A stretch of DNA of 64,000 bases from Monocercomonoides exilis (Eukaryota > Preaxostyla > Oxymonadida > Polymastigidae). The position numbers were made by a program, and so were the translations under genes. Below, piece by piece: positions 11,956-21,300 of this stretch. Where the stretch lies: positions 1,044,001 to 1,108,000 of the forward strand of contig LSRY02000003.1 of NCBI GenBank assembly GCA_001643675.2, read 5' to 3'. Positions within the stretch are counted from its first letter, which is position 1. The number at the start of each line of letters is the position of its first letter. The notes beneath the pieces were generated by a model that had not been told where the DNA came from, made no database searches, and was given only the letters and a program-made list of their open reading frames with translations.

Positions 11956-11970
11956 TGTCGCAAAGGATTA

Positions 11971-11977
11971 GATGATC
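11971..11977. other. Target-site duplication of the hAT insertion, right copy
   Basis: GATGATC directly follows the right hAT terminus and is identical to 5765-5771. Confidence 0.85.
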
Positions 11978-12911
11978 CATGGACTTTAATTGATAGCAAA
12001 AATCTTTTGATGTGTGCCTCAAAGACTTCATGATTAATTGACCCCCTGACAACTTCGGAATATCCCATTCTTGATTGGGATGTGGATGTGATTGCCGTAA
12101 GGGCCTGATGAACGGGCAGAGGAGGAATTAGAACCTTCTCTCCAACTGGGGACCATCCATATTTTCTGACGCATTCAACATTCCAAGATGTTTCATCAAT
12201 ATAAAATATCATTGCACCATCCATTTGATATTCGTTGAGTTTTTCAATGAATTTAATACGGAGAATTTTATTTTCTTCTGAATTAGATGCGGATTCTCTC
12301 TTTGTTATCCTTTTGAAGGAAAAAATAGGATATTTTTGGGTATCTTTATATTTTTCAGTCAGAATACGGTATATTGTTGATTTCCCAATCGGGCTTCCAT
12401 GATTCGATAATTCAGATGCTATTTTACTCACTGTGTTTAAAGGATTCTGCGTCATTTTTTCCCGAACAATTAATTGATATTGTTCATTCTCGACCTTTTT
12501 CTTTCTTCCTTTTTGATGCAATGGAAGAGAAATGTCTATTCCCGCCTTCAATTTCGACAAGTACCTAGCTGTAGTAATTGTTGTTAATGTGCACTCATTT
12601 GCGTACCATGTTTCGCTCTTCTCCTGACAATGGATTTGAAAAAGATTAGATAATTTTTTTCTTTTCACATCAGTTGCATTTGTATAAGGATTTTTCGTTT
12701 TTTGATTCTCATGAATTCCAACATTTCTCAGATCTTCTATTTTCTTTCTTCTTTCTTCATCTGCTCTCATTGCTGCTCTCATTTTTATTGTTTGATGAAT
12801 ACGTTCTACCAAAAGATGAACAGCAGGTAAAGAAACAGCACTAACTCTGAATTCTGAAATGCTTGGAACTGATTCTATTATTTTCTTTTTTTTTATTAAC
12901 TGTTCTGGCAT
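11971..12911 (-). pseudogene. Mariner-like transposase, N-terminal part (DNA-binding region and first catalytic Asp)
   Basis: This begins with ATG at 12909-12911, about 30 bp inside the right inverted repeat. The N-terminal half is basic, with helix-turn-helix-like stretches (NTVSKIASELSNHGSPIGKS at about residues 158-177). The first catalytic Asp (about residue 239) lies in FYIDETSWNVECVRKYGW, typical of Tc1/IS630 transposases. The frame runs through the target duplication and then 11 codons into hAT DNA before stopping at 11940. The missing catalytic residues are at 5464-5771. The full protein would be about 415 residues. Confidence 0.88.
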
Positions 12912-12939
12912 GCAAAAGTTGAATATTTTCCATGTTGAG

Positions 12940-13064
12940 AAAATGTTAATATGACGAAAGGCGAATGTGGGAAATTAATTTTTTATTTATTGCGGGATGC
13001 TCAACATTAAAAAAGGACAGATCAACATTTTTTGGGACAGACTGTATCAAAAAAAAGTCACCCA
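12940..13064 (-). repeat. Right terminal inverted repeat of the mariner-like element
   Basis: It ends TCACCCA followed by TA (13065-13066). Its reverse complement matches 4675-4801 over its full length. Confidence 0.93.
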
Positions 13065-13404
13065 TATGAAAAAGTCGCTTTTTCAATTTTTCTCGATAAA
13101 GAAATAATAATGGTATTTTTGTCTAAAAAAATATTTTATTTTTTCTATTTTTAATTTCTGAAATTTTTTCGATTTTTCAAAATGAATCGTTTTAGTTATT
13201 ATTTTAAGCAAAAACGAAAAGTTTCATTTTTTTCAAAATATTTTTCTTTCTGACGAGTGAAATTCACTTTGACGGACGTGGCGATGGATTTTCGCACTTG
13301 TGATACAAGCTAAATAATATGTAATTTTGCGTGAAAAAAATAAATAGAATAAAAAAAATGAGTTATTCAATAAAAAATATGAAATTATTAATTTCCAGAT
13401 TTCG

Positions 13405-13471
13405 AAACTGCCTTGTCGGTCGACTTGTCGAGGTACTTCGTGAAAAGTCGGCTTGTTGTAAAGGCCTAGTT
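13405..13471 (+). mobile_element. Second hAT-related right-end remnant
   Basis: CTTGTCGGTCGACTTGTCGAG...AAAGTCGGCTTGTTGTAAAGGCCTA repeats the 4070-4127 sequence closely and in the same orientation, and ends in the hAT-type terminus with two substitutions (TTGTAAAGG for TCGCAAAGG). No matching left end was found. Confidence 0.55.
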
Positions 13472-13741
13472 AAAATATCAATTTTAAAATAATCACCCAT
13501 TTGGGATAAAATTTTTGTCTTTTTGAATTTTGTTCCATCCGACATTTTTTGCTTTTTTTGTTATTCAATTATTTTTCAATATATTTTTGAATAGCAATGA
13601 TGGATGTATTATGATTTGATTGCATGAAAAGTTTGGAATATATCGTTGTTTTTTTTTTCCCATTAATGCAAGAATATCGTGACATATATTAATTTTTGAT
13701 GTATTTCTTTCCTTTTCATAATCATCCTCTTCTTTGAATAA

Positions 13742-14960
13742 TCAAAAAATTATCAAACAGAATTCAAGGTAATTATGAGCAACTACGTCATTCAATGTTT
13801 GCCAACGTGTCTCCCCCAGGATGATATTAACTGTTCCTCCTTTCAATAAGTTTTTAATTGTTCCAGCTTTGTTTATATCTGCATTTCTCAAAGAATAAAT
13901 GCACCGGTTGTAAATGTCTTGGCATTTATCCTTTGCTGCTTGAAATACCTGAACAATGATTCCGAAAAGCCCAACAAATCCTTCGTTCCAAAATTTGAGT
14001 GAGTGAAAGAAATCAATAATTTTATCTATCCATCTCTTGATTACAATCAATTCTTTCAGCTTCATTTCTCCATTTTCCTCTTCTTTTCTTTTTCAATTCT
14101 CGTTTCAAGTCAAAATTTCCAATGCTTTTGCAACTTCTTTCGCAAAATGAAGTTCATTTACAATTACTCCTTTCAAACTTCTTTCTTTGCAAAATCTCTT
14201 TGTCAAAAACTTCTAGGTAGACTGGAGCTCAGACTGTGTCAAGTTGTGATGTTCCTGATAGAACTCGTCAATTTCTTTAACTTTATCGAGTCGAAGTTCT
14301 TCTTTAAAACCCTAATCAAAAAATTAGTGGGAAAACTCAAAAATATGAAAACGAAAATGAAATTCTCATATCAAACTTCCAATATTGTTCAAAACCAGAA
14401 AAGTCATTTCCTCTTCTTTTTTAACTTCCTTGTTTTCTTCTTTCTTCAAGGCAAGTTTCAAAATGCACCAGACAAATCAAAAGCAATTCTCTTGACGAAG
14501 AGGACCAAGTAAAAGTCCGTATTTGAAAAGATCAGTCAACAGCCTCTCATCTTTTTCTTTTTTCTTCTATTCTTTCTTCAATTATCATCTTCTCAAATTC
14601 GTCTCGCAACGAAGTTTTTCCAAAGCTATTTATTTTCATTCCACTTTGTATTTTCATATAGAAATTTCATGATTTCAATCATTTCGTGTATTTTGCTGAA
14701 CAGTAATTCGGTAAAGGCTGGTTTGAATTCATTTCTATCTATATCGTTCATAAATTCAATCATTTCATCAATTTTCTGTTTCTATTCATCTTCGTTGCAT
14801 CGTTTAAGTTCCGAAAACAGTTCTTTATCTAAAATAAAAACAAAAATAAATCCAATCATCATGAATTCAGGCGCTATGATGTTGCAAACCTGCGTACTTT
14901 TCAGTTATATTCCATGCTATTTTTCTTCATGCAACTGTGCTCAAAAAGTTATTCGATTTG
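13742..14960 (-). pseudogene. Intron-retaining pseudogene, paralog of the gene at 48140-49672
   Basis: Minus-strand translation in shifting frames matches the 48-49 kb gene along most of its length. KIDEMIEFMNDIDRNEFK (about 14785-14730) matches its IEEMNEILVKMDDEEF. LKLALKKEENKEVKKEEEM (about 14460) matches LLKVALKKDENEEIQKEVEM. GVIVNELHFAKEVAKALE (about 14170-14115) matches GEVIANELHFAREASSEMEE. The open part 14065-13742 matches its C-terminal third. Stops and frame changes break it. Both introns of the intact gene have recognisable counterparts here, including the acceptor TTTTTTGATTAG, so this is a DNA duplicate and not a retrocopy. Confidence 0.75.
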
Positions 14961-14969
14961 AGCATTACA

Positions 14970-15284
14970 ATTATGAGTTAAAGCTTGAAAAGAAGAAATT
15001 CTTAACTATTAAAACAATTAATTGAAAAGAAAAATACATAAAGCACATGAAGCTCATACAAAAATCAAATTTCGAGCAATTTTGAATCAATTTTTCTCGT
15101 CATTTCTTATCTTTTGTTTTTCATATTTGTGAAAACATTGAATCACAAACAGAATGTTTATCTTCACTTCATCCAGGGTTTGTTTAAACAATCCTGATTG
15201 TATCTTTCGCTTCAAACGTTTATTTATTCAATAAAAACAATCAATATCAAATTAAAAATTTTTGAATTAAGGATTATTTGATCA
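14970..15284. other. Intergenic DNA upstream of the beta-helix gene
   Basis: AT-rich. No gene was recognised; it presumably holds the promoter of the next gene. Confidence 0.5.
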
Positions 15285-17774
15285 ATGACGATATATAATA
15301 AAATAAATAAAAATAGAATGTTCTTCTTTTTTTTCCGTTCCATATTTTTCATTTTAACAATTTCGCAAGAGGTGGACGGTGTATCTTTATATACAGTTTA
15401 TGTAAAGCAAACAGGAGACGACAACAAAAATGGAACTTTGATCGGTTATGAAAAGAAATCATTGAAAAGTGCTTATGAGACATTTAACAGACACGTAACA
15501 TGTCAGATAATTGTTGTAAAAGATACTACTGCACTCACTGCAGAGGCTTTAACTTTTAATAAAAGTCAAATAATTACAATTGAAGGATTTGACAGCAAAG
15601 GAGAAGCAAATGAAATTGTTTCAATTAATTGCGACGTGCATCCAGGGAAACATTTATTTTCATGCTACGGAAAAGTCAGCTTTAAATATTTAGCTTTCAA
15701 TTTTCCAATAACATTGAAAGAAGTGGATGACTCAAGTAATTCAGGTTTTTCTTTGATAGATGGTCATAATGTTGAGCTTGAGATAAGAAATTGCCAGTTT
15801 ATTCGACCATTAACAAGTGGAAAAGTCGTTCACATTGGCTTTGTGCATATTTGGGATGGAAGTTTAGTTATGGATTCAGTTGAATGCACAAATGACGATT
15901 ATTCTGTCACATTTGAAGATAACCTTTTTTATGTACGTGCTATTGGAGCAGTTTCGTTGACAAATGTTTCATTGAAAAAAGTGACATGTGAACGCTCAGC
16001 TATTTTTTATATTTACTCATCTGAAAATCAGATAATTAATTTTAAACTGAATGGAAGTTCATTTACAGAATGCATGTCTCATTTTTATGGAGTATTTTAT
16101 GTTTTCTCATCTAGCAATGAAAGCACGTTTTCAGTGGGGAATGAAGGTGTAACGTCTTTCGATTCATGCAGCTGCAGTGGTTCAGACTTCCAATTTGCTG
16201 CAGGTGGAATTTGTTTGTCTGTGGCAAATGTAACATCAGCCTCTCTAATAAAATGGCCAGAAAACGGACAAAATCTCATATTTAAAAACTGTTCAGTTGG
16301 TTTTAATAATTTAAAGAGAAATACTGCATTAGTTTTGCGAATGGACAATCACTCGCTCTTCGAGGATATCGCGAATGCAATGAGAGAAAGTTTTGCTGCA
16401 AATTACACGCGAATGGATAATAGGAGGCATGTTATTGGATATGATTCTGAAAATCACAGAGAATTTGATTTCACAGTTTTATACTTTGATCCTCATCCTC
16501 CAAAGCCAGAAAATATGAAAAGGGCATTCGTGAAGAACAGAGGAAATGGAGATGGAATCACTGTTGAAAAAGCAATTGATAGCATAAGTGATGCATATGA
16601 TTATTTAGACAAGAGTGGGAAATGTTTCATAGATATTATTAAAACAGATGATTTACTCAAAGCTGATCCCGTTTTATTTAAAGTTAGCAATGGAATAACC
16701 ATTGAAGGAGTGAATGGAAACGGAGAGGGAAATACAGAAGTTGTTGTTGATTGTGATGTTAGTGAATCATCAGTTTTATTCTTTTGCCTGAGAATGGTGG
16801 AATTCAAGTATTTGGCATTCCAATTTTCTGCCACAAAAAAGAGCTGGGATTTTTTTATTAGAGCAGATCCAGGGCTAGAACGCTTAGTCCTTAGCCATTG
16901 TCAATTTGTTAGAGTTGGATCACAATCACAAAGAGGAATGAATTCAAATGATGATGGAGACAACTCGATTGGTTACAACCTTATAACCGTGTGTGACGGA
17001 ACAGTGGAAATGAACACAGTGAAATGCACAGATGAAACCTCATTTGTGACATTTTCATCGTCACCATTTTCATTTTCAGGAGCCAGCGAGGTGTTATTGA
17101 ATGGAGTGGAGATCAGCAATTTGAAATTTTCATACGGACCTGCAATTTTTATTTCGGATTCCGAAGAAACAGCTGCGAAAATTTTCATTGAGGGATTGAA
17201 TATCAAAAATTCACATTCGGAGCTTGGATATACAGCTGGATTGTGGATTTCTTTGGTATCAGAAGAATCGACAGTGGCAATTGGAAGAAACGACAAATGT
17301 TCATTCAAGTCGTGTTCAGCACCAGAAGGGAAATCAGGAGCAATATTTATTGACATGCCCAAGGCAACATCGAATCTTCAGCTTCCTTCTGCTAACAATC
17401 TGGAGATAGACAGCTCAAACACAGCTGGCTCAGAATCAACTTCTCTGTTCATTATCGCGCCAGATTTTGACGAGTTCTGCAAACAAGAAGATGCCTTTGA
17501 GTTTGCAAATGATTACGATGAATCAACATCTGGGTGGATAAAGGGAGCAAAAGATGAAGAATCAGAGCCAGAGGATGTGTATGAGAAGTATGTGAAAGTT
17601 AGGCAAGAACAACTCAAAAAGAAAAAAGTTGGCACAATTGTTGCTATTGTTGTGCCGGTAGTGGTTGTTGTTGTGGCTGCGGTTGTTGCTGTTGTGATTG
17701 TAGTTGTTGTAAGAAAAAGGAGAAAGAGAAATGAAGAGAACGAAAACAAGGAGCAAGAAATGAATAGTTTATAG
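15285..17774 (+). CDS. Beta-helix surface protein, single membrane span (829 aa)
   Basis: A single exon. It opens with a hydrophobic signal sequence (about residues 12-28, FFFFFRSIFFILTIS) that likely sends it to the secretory pathway. The ectodomain has two copies of one module. Each begins with a VK-x-(T/R)G(D/N)-type segment (residues about 45-70 and 413-435) and carries a beta-helix-like run with FKYLAF, a Cys-bearing sheet and a final SFKSC/SFDSC turn. Near the C-terminus a long Val/Ala/Ile-only span (about 782-809) is followed by a short basic tail (RKRRKRNEENENKEQE). I infer a type I surface protein of the pectin-lyase-like/right-handed beta-helix group. No carbohydrate-lyase active site is visible, so no enzyme function is claimed. 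The first ATG at 15285 was kept; an ATG 11 codons later would put the signal sequence at the very N-terminus. Confidence 0.8.
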   Translation: MTIYNKINKNRMFFFFFRSIFFILTISQEVDGVSLYTVYVKQTGDDNKNGTLIGYEKKSLKSAYETFNRHVTCQIIVVKDTTALTAEALTFNKSQIITIEGFDSKGEANEIVSINCDVHPGKHLFSCYGKVSFKYLAFNFPITLKEVDDSSNSGFSLIDGHNVELEIRNCQFIRPLTSGKVVHIGFVHIWDGSLVMDSVECTNDDYSVTFEDNLFYVRAIGAVSLTNVSLKKVTCERSAIFYIYSSENQIINFKLNGSSFTECMSHFYGVFYVFSSSNESTFSVGNEGVTSFDSCSCSGSDFQFAAGGICLSVANVTSASLIKWPENGQNLIFKNCSVGFNNLKRNTALVLRMDNHSLFEDIANAMRESFAANYTRMDNRRHVIGYDSENHREFDFTVLYFDPHPPKPENMKRAFVKNRGNGDGITVEKAIDSISDAYDYLDKSGKCFIDIIKTDDLLKADPVLFKVSNGITIEGVNGNGEGNTEVVVDCDVSESSVLFFCLRMVEFKYLAFQFSATKKSWDFFIRADPGLERLVLSHCQFVRVGSQSQRGMNSNDDGDNSIGYNLITVCDGTVEMNTVKCTDETSFVTFSSSPFSFSGASEVLLNGVEISNLKFSYGPAIFISDSEETAAKIFIEGLNIKNSHSELGYTAGLWISLVSEESTVAIGRNDKCSFKSCSAPEGKSGAIFIDMPKATSNLQLPSANNLEIDSSNTAGSESTSLFIIAPDFDEFCKQEDAFEFANDYDESTSGWIKGAKDEESEPEDVYEKYVKVRQEQLKKKKVGTIVAIVVPVVVVVVAAVVAVVIVVVVRKRRKRNEENENKEQEMNSL

Positions 17775-18255
17775 TTGATTACATGTTTTAGTTTTAATAA
17801 TGATATTTTTGAGAAAATTTTATTCTTGATTTCTTGATTTCTTTCTTTATTTATTTATTTGAATTGAAAATGCATTTTTATTATTTGTAAATCCTTTTTG
17901 CGAATTAAGGAGTTTTTCCAAAATTCTATCACATCACTTCTTCAAACAATGAAGTTAAATAGGACGAAAATTTTTGTTTTATGAATTTAATTACACTCAA
18001 TTTTTTCTTTTGTTTTTCTCATTTTTTAACTCTTTCATCATGAATGGAGATGGCAGGCTAATAATGATACGATGGAGAAAAAGTTTGGAACAAATTGCAG
18101 TTTTTTTCATTTTTGCAAGAATTTCGCACCACATTAAATGATTTGCTAACAATTCCAACCTTTTATTAACATTCGTAAACAATCTCTAAATTCACAAGTT
18201 TTTAACAAAATAAATAATTTGAGTTCAAAATTTAAAATGAAGATAAAAATACAAC
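17775..18255. other. Intergenic AT-rich DNA between the beta-helix gene and tRNA-Pro
   Basis: No gene, repeat or RNA was recognised. It should hold the 3' end signals of the upstream gene. Confidence 0.5.
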
Positions 18256-18327
18256 GGGCTTGTCCGGGAATCGAACCCGGGACCTCTTGCACCCTAAGCA
18301 AGAATCATACCACTAGACCAACAAGCC
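18256..18327 (-). tRNA. tRNA-Pro (anticodon AGG)
   Basis: The 72-nt minus-strand sequence folds as a cloverleaf. The acceptor GGCTTGT pairs with ACAAGCC, the anticodon stem CTTGC/GCAAG encloses the loop TTAGGGT (AGG at positions 34-36), and the T-arm is CCGGG TTCGATT CCCGG. No CCA is encoded and no intron is seen. A run of five T follows on the minus strand (plus-strand AAAAA at about 18246-18250), suitable as a Pol III terminator. It sits between the 3' ends of two convergent surface-protein genes. Confidence 0.95.
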
Positions 18328-18375
18328 ATATAAAAAAAGTTTTTTTAAAAAATTTTATTAATTATAGCATTCTTA

Positions 18376-21300
18376 TTAATATCGAATGTTAGACTTTGAA
18401 ATCAGACTTCTTCTTAATGTTGCATCATCTTCCTTTGTAAAATGCTTGTATGTTCTGCTTCTTGCAATTCTTATTCTTCTTACAACAAAGAAAATAACAA
18501 CAACAGAGACTATAAACGTTGGTATAAGAACAGAGCATAGAATTATTGTAACATTTGATTTAGTTGAACGTGGCTTATTTTTTGGATCAATTGGCTTATC
18601 TGCGCTTTTGATTGTAAATTCTTGTGTATGAGTTGTGATATTTTCGTCTGTAAATAAAACACGTACAATGACGCTTTGGTTATTTTGGGAGAGTGAAATG
18701 AAGGACGATGGGACTTCAGATACGACAAGTGTTTCGTTGGGATGCTGTTTAAGTGGCAAGCTTATTCTATCAATGTCAGATTCTTCTTCTCGAATCACTG
18801 CCTCGACAGCAAGGTCACAAGGCATTAGCATCTTCCCAATAAAGCGAATTTCGTAGCCTGAATCTACAGTTTGCACAGCCTCATAACTGGATTGAGAGTT
18901 CATTAGCTGAGAAGAAGAAAAGTGATCAGATGTCGAATGAAGTAAGTCTGCATCGATTGAGGATGATAACAATTTGCTTTCTAAATCTTGATCTGAATGC
19001 AACGCACTGCTTAATTCCCTACTGAACGTCTTTTTCCATGTTCTTGAATTTTTCTTCCAAAAACCTGTTGAATCTTTCCTCTTTGTTTCGATTTGCTTTT
19101 TTTTCAACTCATTTACAATTGGAATAAAAAACCCAGAAGACTTTTTCTTTAACAGCCCATCCATTTCGCAATCATTCGTGTCTATCCACATCGAATCACT
19201 CTCTTCCAACCCATCTCCTTCCGTTAATGAATTGATGGTCAAAGACGCCATTGTGCAATGAATGTTTCTGTGAGCAGAAGGAAAATGAGCCACGTGTGCT
19301 GTCCCACCCACAAATGAGCATGAATTCATGGCCAAATTCCCGGTTATCAAAACAACTGCACCTTTCGAACAGTTCACGAAATGAAGATTGTCTGCCGTGG
19401 AATTGCAGCCGGCAAGCAAGAGCGCTCCGCCTTTCCATCCGCAAATAGCATTCCTGTCGTCAGTCTCAGCAACAGCCTCGCCAACAACAGTCACATTGCG
19501 CAGTGTAGTGTTTGTTCCGAGAACAAATGCGAACTCACTGCCCGCTGTGAAAGTGTCATCTGCTGTGGTCAAATCGCTCAGATGGCCGTGTTGAATAAGT
19601 GTTACGGTTTTGGGGATTGTATGCGACACAATCGCAGGACCATCGTCACGTCTTGTAATGTTTGAAAACTTGAAATCTTCGAGAACCAGAAATGGCTTTG
19701 TATCAGATAGAAGAAGTTGAACAGAGGATGTGATCTCATTTTGATCTGAGTCAAAGACTGATTCAACTGAGAAAGATTGTTTTTCTTTTAAAGCTTTAAC
19801 AAGCTGCTTTCGAATTCTTTTCTCCTTCATCACATCAGCAACAACATTTGAAAATCCTACTCTTCTCCAGAATTCCAGTTGAATTGTTCCTTTGCTCACT
19901 TCATTTTCGCTTCTCCCCGTTTGAACTTGAGCTCCCAAATCAAAAATTCCGTTGGTTTGTTCTTTGATGTATTCATTTTGAAGCTCGCGCCAAATCTGCT
20001 TTGCTTTCATCCATTCACTCGAATCACAAGAATTGGATTGACCTCCATTATGTTTTCCTTCAGACTCAAAAGAAGATGCAGATAAAGATAAAAGACTTTG
20101 AATTTGTTCTTCAGAAGCGTCCTTAAAGAAGTCTTCAATAAATTCATTCTCTTCCTCTTCTTCAATCTTTTCATCTCCTTCAGCAAATGGTGAATGAAAC
20201 ACAGTTTCAATCATTGCGGCTCCTTCCATCTCAACATGCTTGCTTGCTGAAAGCTGAATAAATTCTGCCTGTGGCACGCCTTCCTCAACAACAAACAAAG
20301 GCACTTTGCTCCTCACTGCTTCCACAGTGCATTTAGACACAACAAATGAAGATGCTGTCGAGTACAATGTAAAGAAGCAAACCGCTCCTTTGCCATTTCC
20401 TTCCGTACGAAAAACACATTTCTCCAGCTCAGCCCCTCCCTTTCGCACACCAACGAAAGTACTAAACTTTTCTGGTGACTCTTCCGCTATCTCAAAGATA
20501 ACACTCGAGAATATGATTTTTGCATCAATTCCAGCAAGTCCATGGCTGTAGCACTGAACTACCTCATCGCGTGTGGACGCAACTATTCTTGAGCAATACA
20601 ACACAGCCAATCCTCCTTTTGTATCGGCCGACTTCACATCCATCGTGTCCATGTCAATCTCCTCAATCACATCGGCACGGTCAAGAATGAGCAGAGAGCG
20701 ATGCTTGCCGTCTGCATTGAAATGGATCAGCGCCGTCGCTATGGTCTTGCACGGCTGCGCAGTCAGTCCGCAGGAGAGCTTTTCAGTCGCATCTTTGCTG
20801 GTGCTGGAGGCGCAGCTCGTGTTCCGCATAACGAGATTGATCACGTCATAGATGTCTGTGTCCCTCAGATGCTGCGCCGACTCGTCGCTGTAATAAATAG
20901 CTCTTGATAAGTTGTTGAGAAGAGAGCTATTTTGGTGGAAAATGAATCTGTTAACAGCAAATGACTTGTTGAAGTTCTTGAATTGCAGGTAAAAACCTGG
21001 TGCTACGTCTGCCGCGCAATTTTCGAACTGGACTCGGCAAAACTTGAAGTCGCACACATCGCTTGCAGAGTGGAAAAACAGGCAGCCACCTTTCCCGGTT
21101 TCACCCGGCGGGTCTTCGGCCTTCCGCTTTTTGCAGTAGCAGGACTCGAATCTGACATCGACTATACGCAAATAGTTAGTGTCTGTTGGGCAGTGGAAGA
21201 GAGAGCCTCCAGCTAAAGACACGTTGCACGAGCAGTTTTTGAGGGTGCTTCCGCGAAGAGAGAAAGGAAAAGGCTTGTTGGAGGCAGATGAGAGAATGCA

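Larger units (their letters stand above)
5772..11970 (+). mobile_element. hAT-like DNA transposon (about 6.2 kb) inserted in the mariner transposase
   Basis: Termini are TAAGCCTTTGCGACA at 5772 and TGTCGCAAAGGATTA ending at 11970, an inverted pair with one mismatch in 15. The copies of GATGATC outside them are identical. Inside are a hAT transposase (about 6247-9044, plus strand, broken) and, on the minus strand, a pseudokinase-type host gene fragment (about 9985-10985). The remaining 9045-9985 and 10986-11970 hold AT-rich sequence in which I see no gene. The element is long for a hAT because of the extra fragment. Confidence 0.85.
4675..13064 (-). mobile_element. Tc1/mariner-like DNA transposon, split by an internal hAT insertion
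   Basis: The element is bounded by inverted repeats of about 125 bp and a TA duplication, the hallmark of IS630/Tc1/mariner transposons. Its transposase is on the minus strand, beginning about 30 bp inside the right inverted repeat at 12911 and ending at 5464. The gene is interrupted by a hAT-like element (5772-11970) flanked by GATGATC. Without that insertion the mariner element would be about 2.2 kb, an ordinary size. About 660 bp of non-coding sequence separates the transposase stop from the left inverted repeat. Confidence 0.88.

Noticed and set aside
18386-18856. Plus-strand open frames in the beta-helix gene
   Set aside because: They are opposite-strand shadows of the well-supported minus-strand exon and show no domain or splice support.
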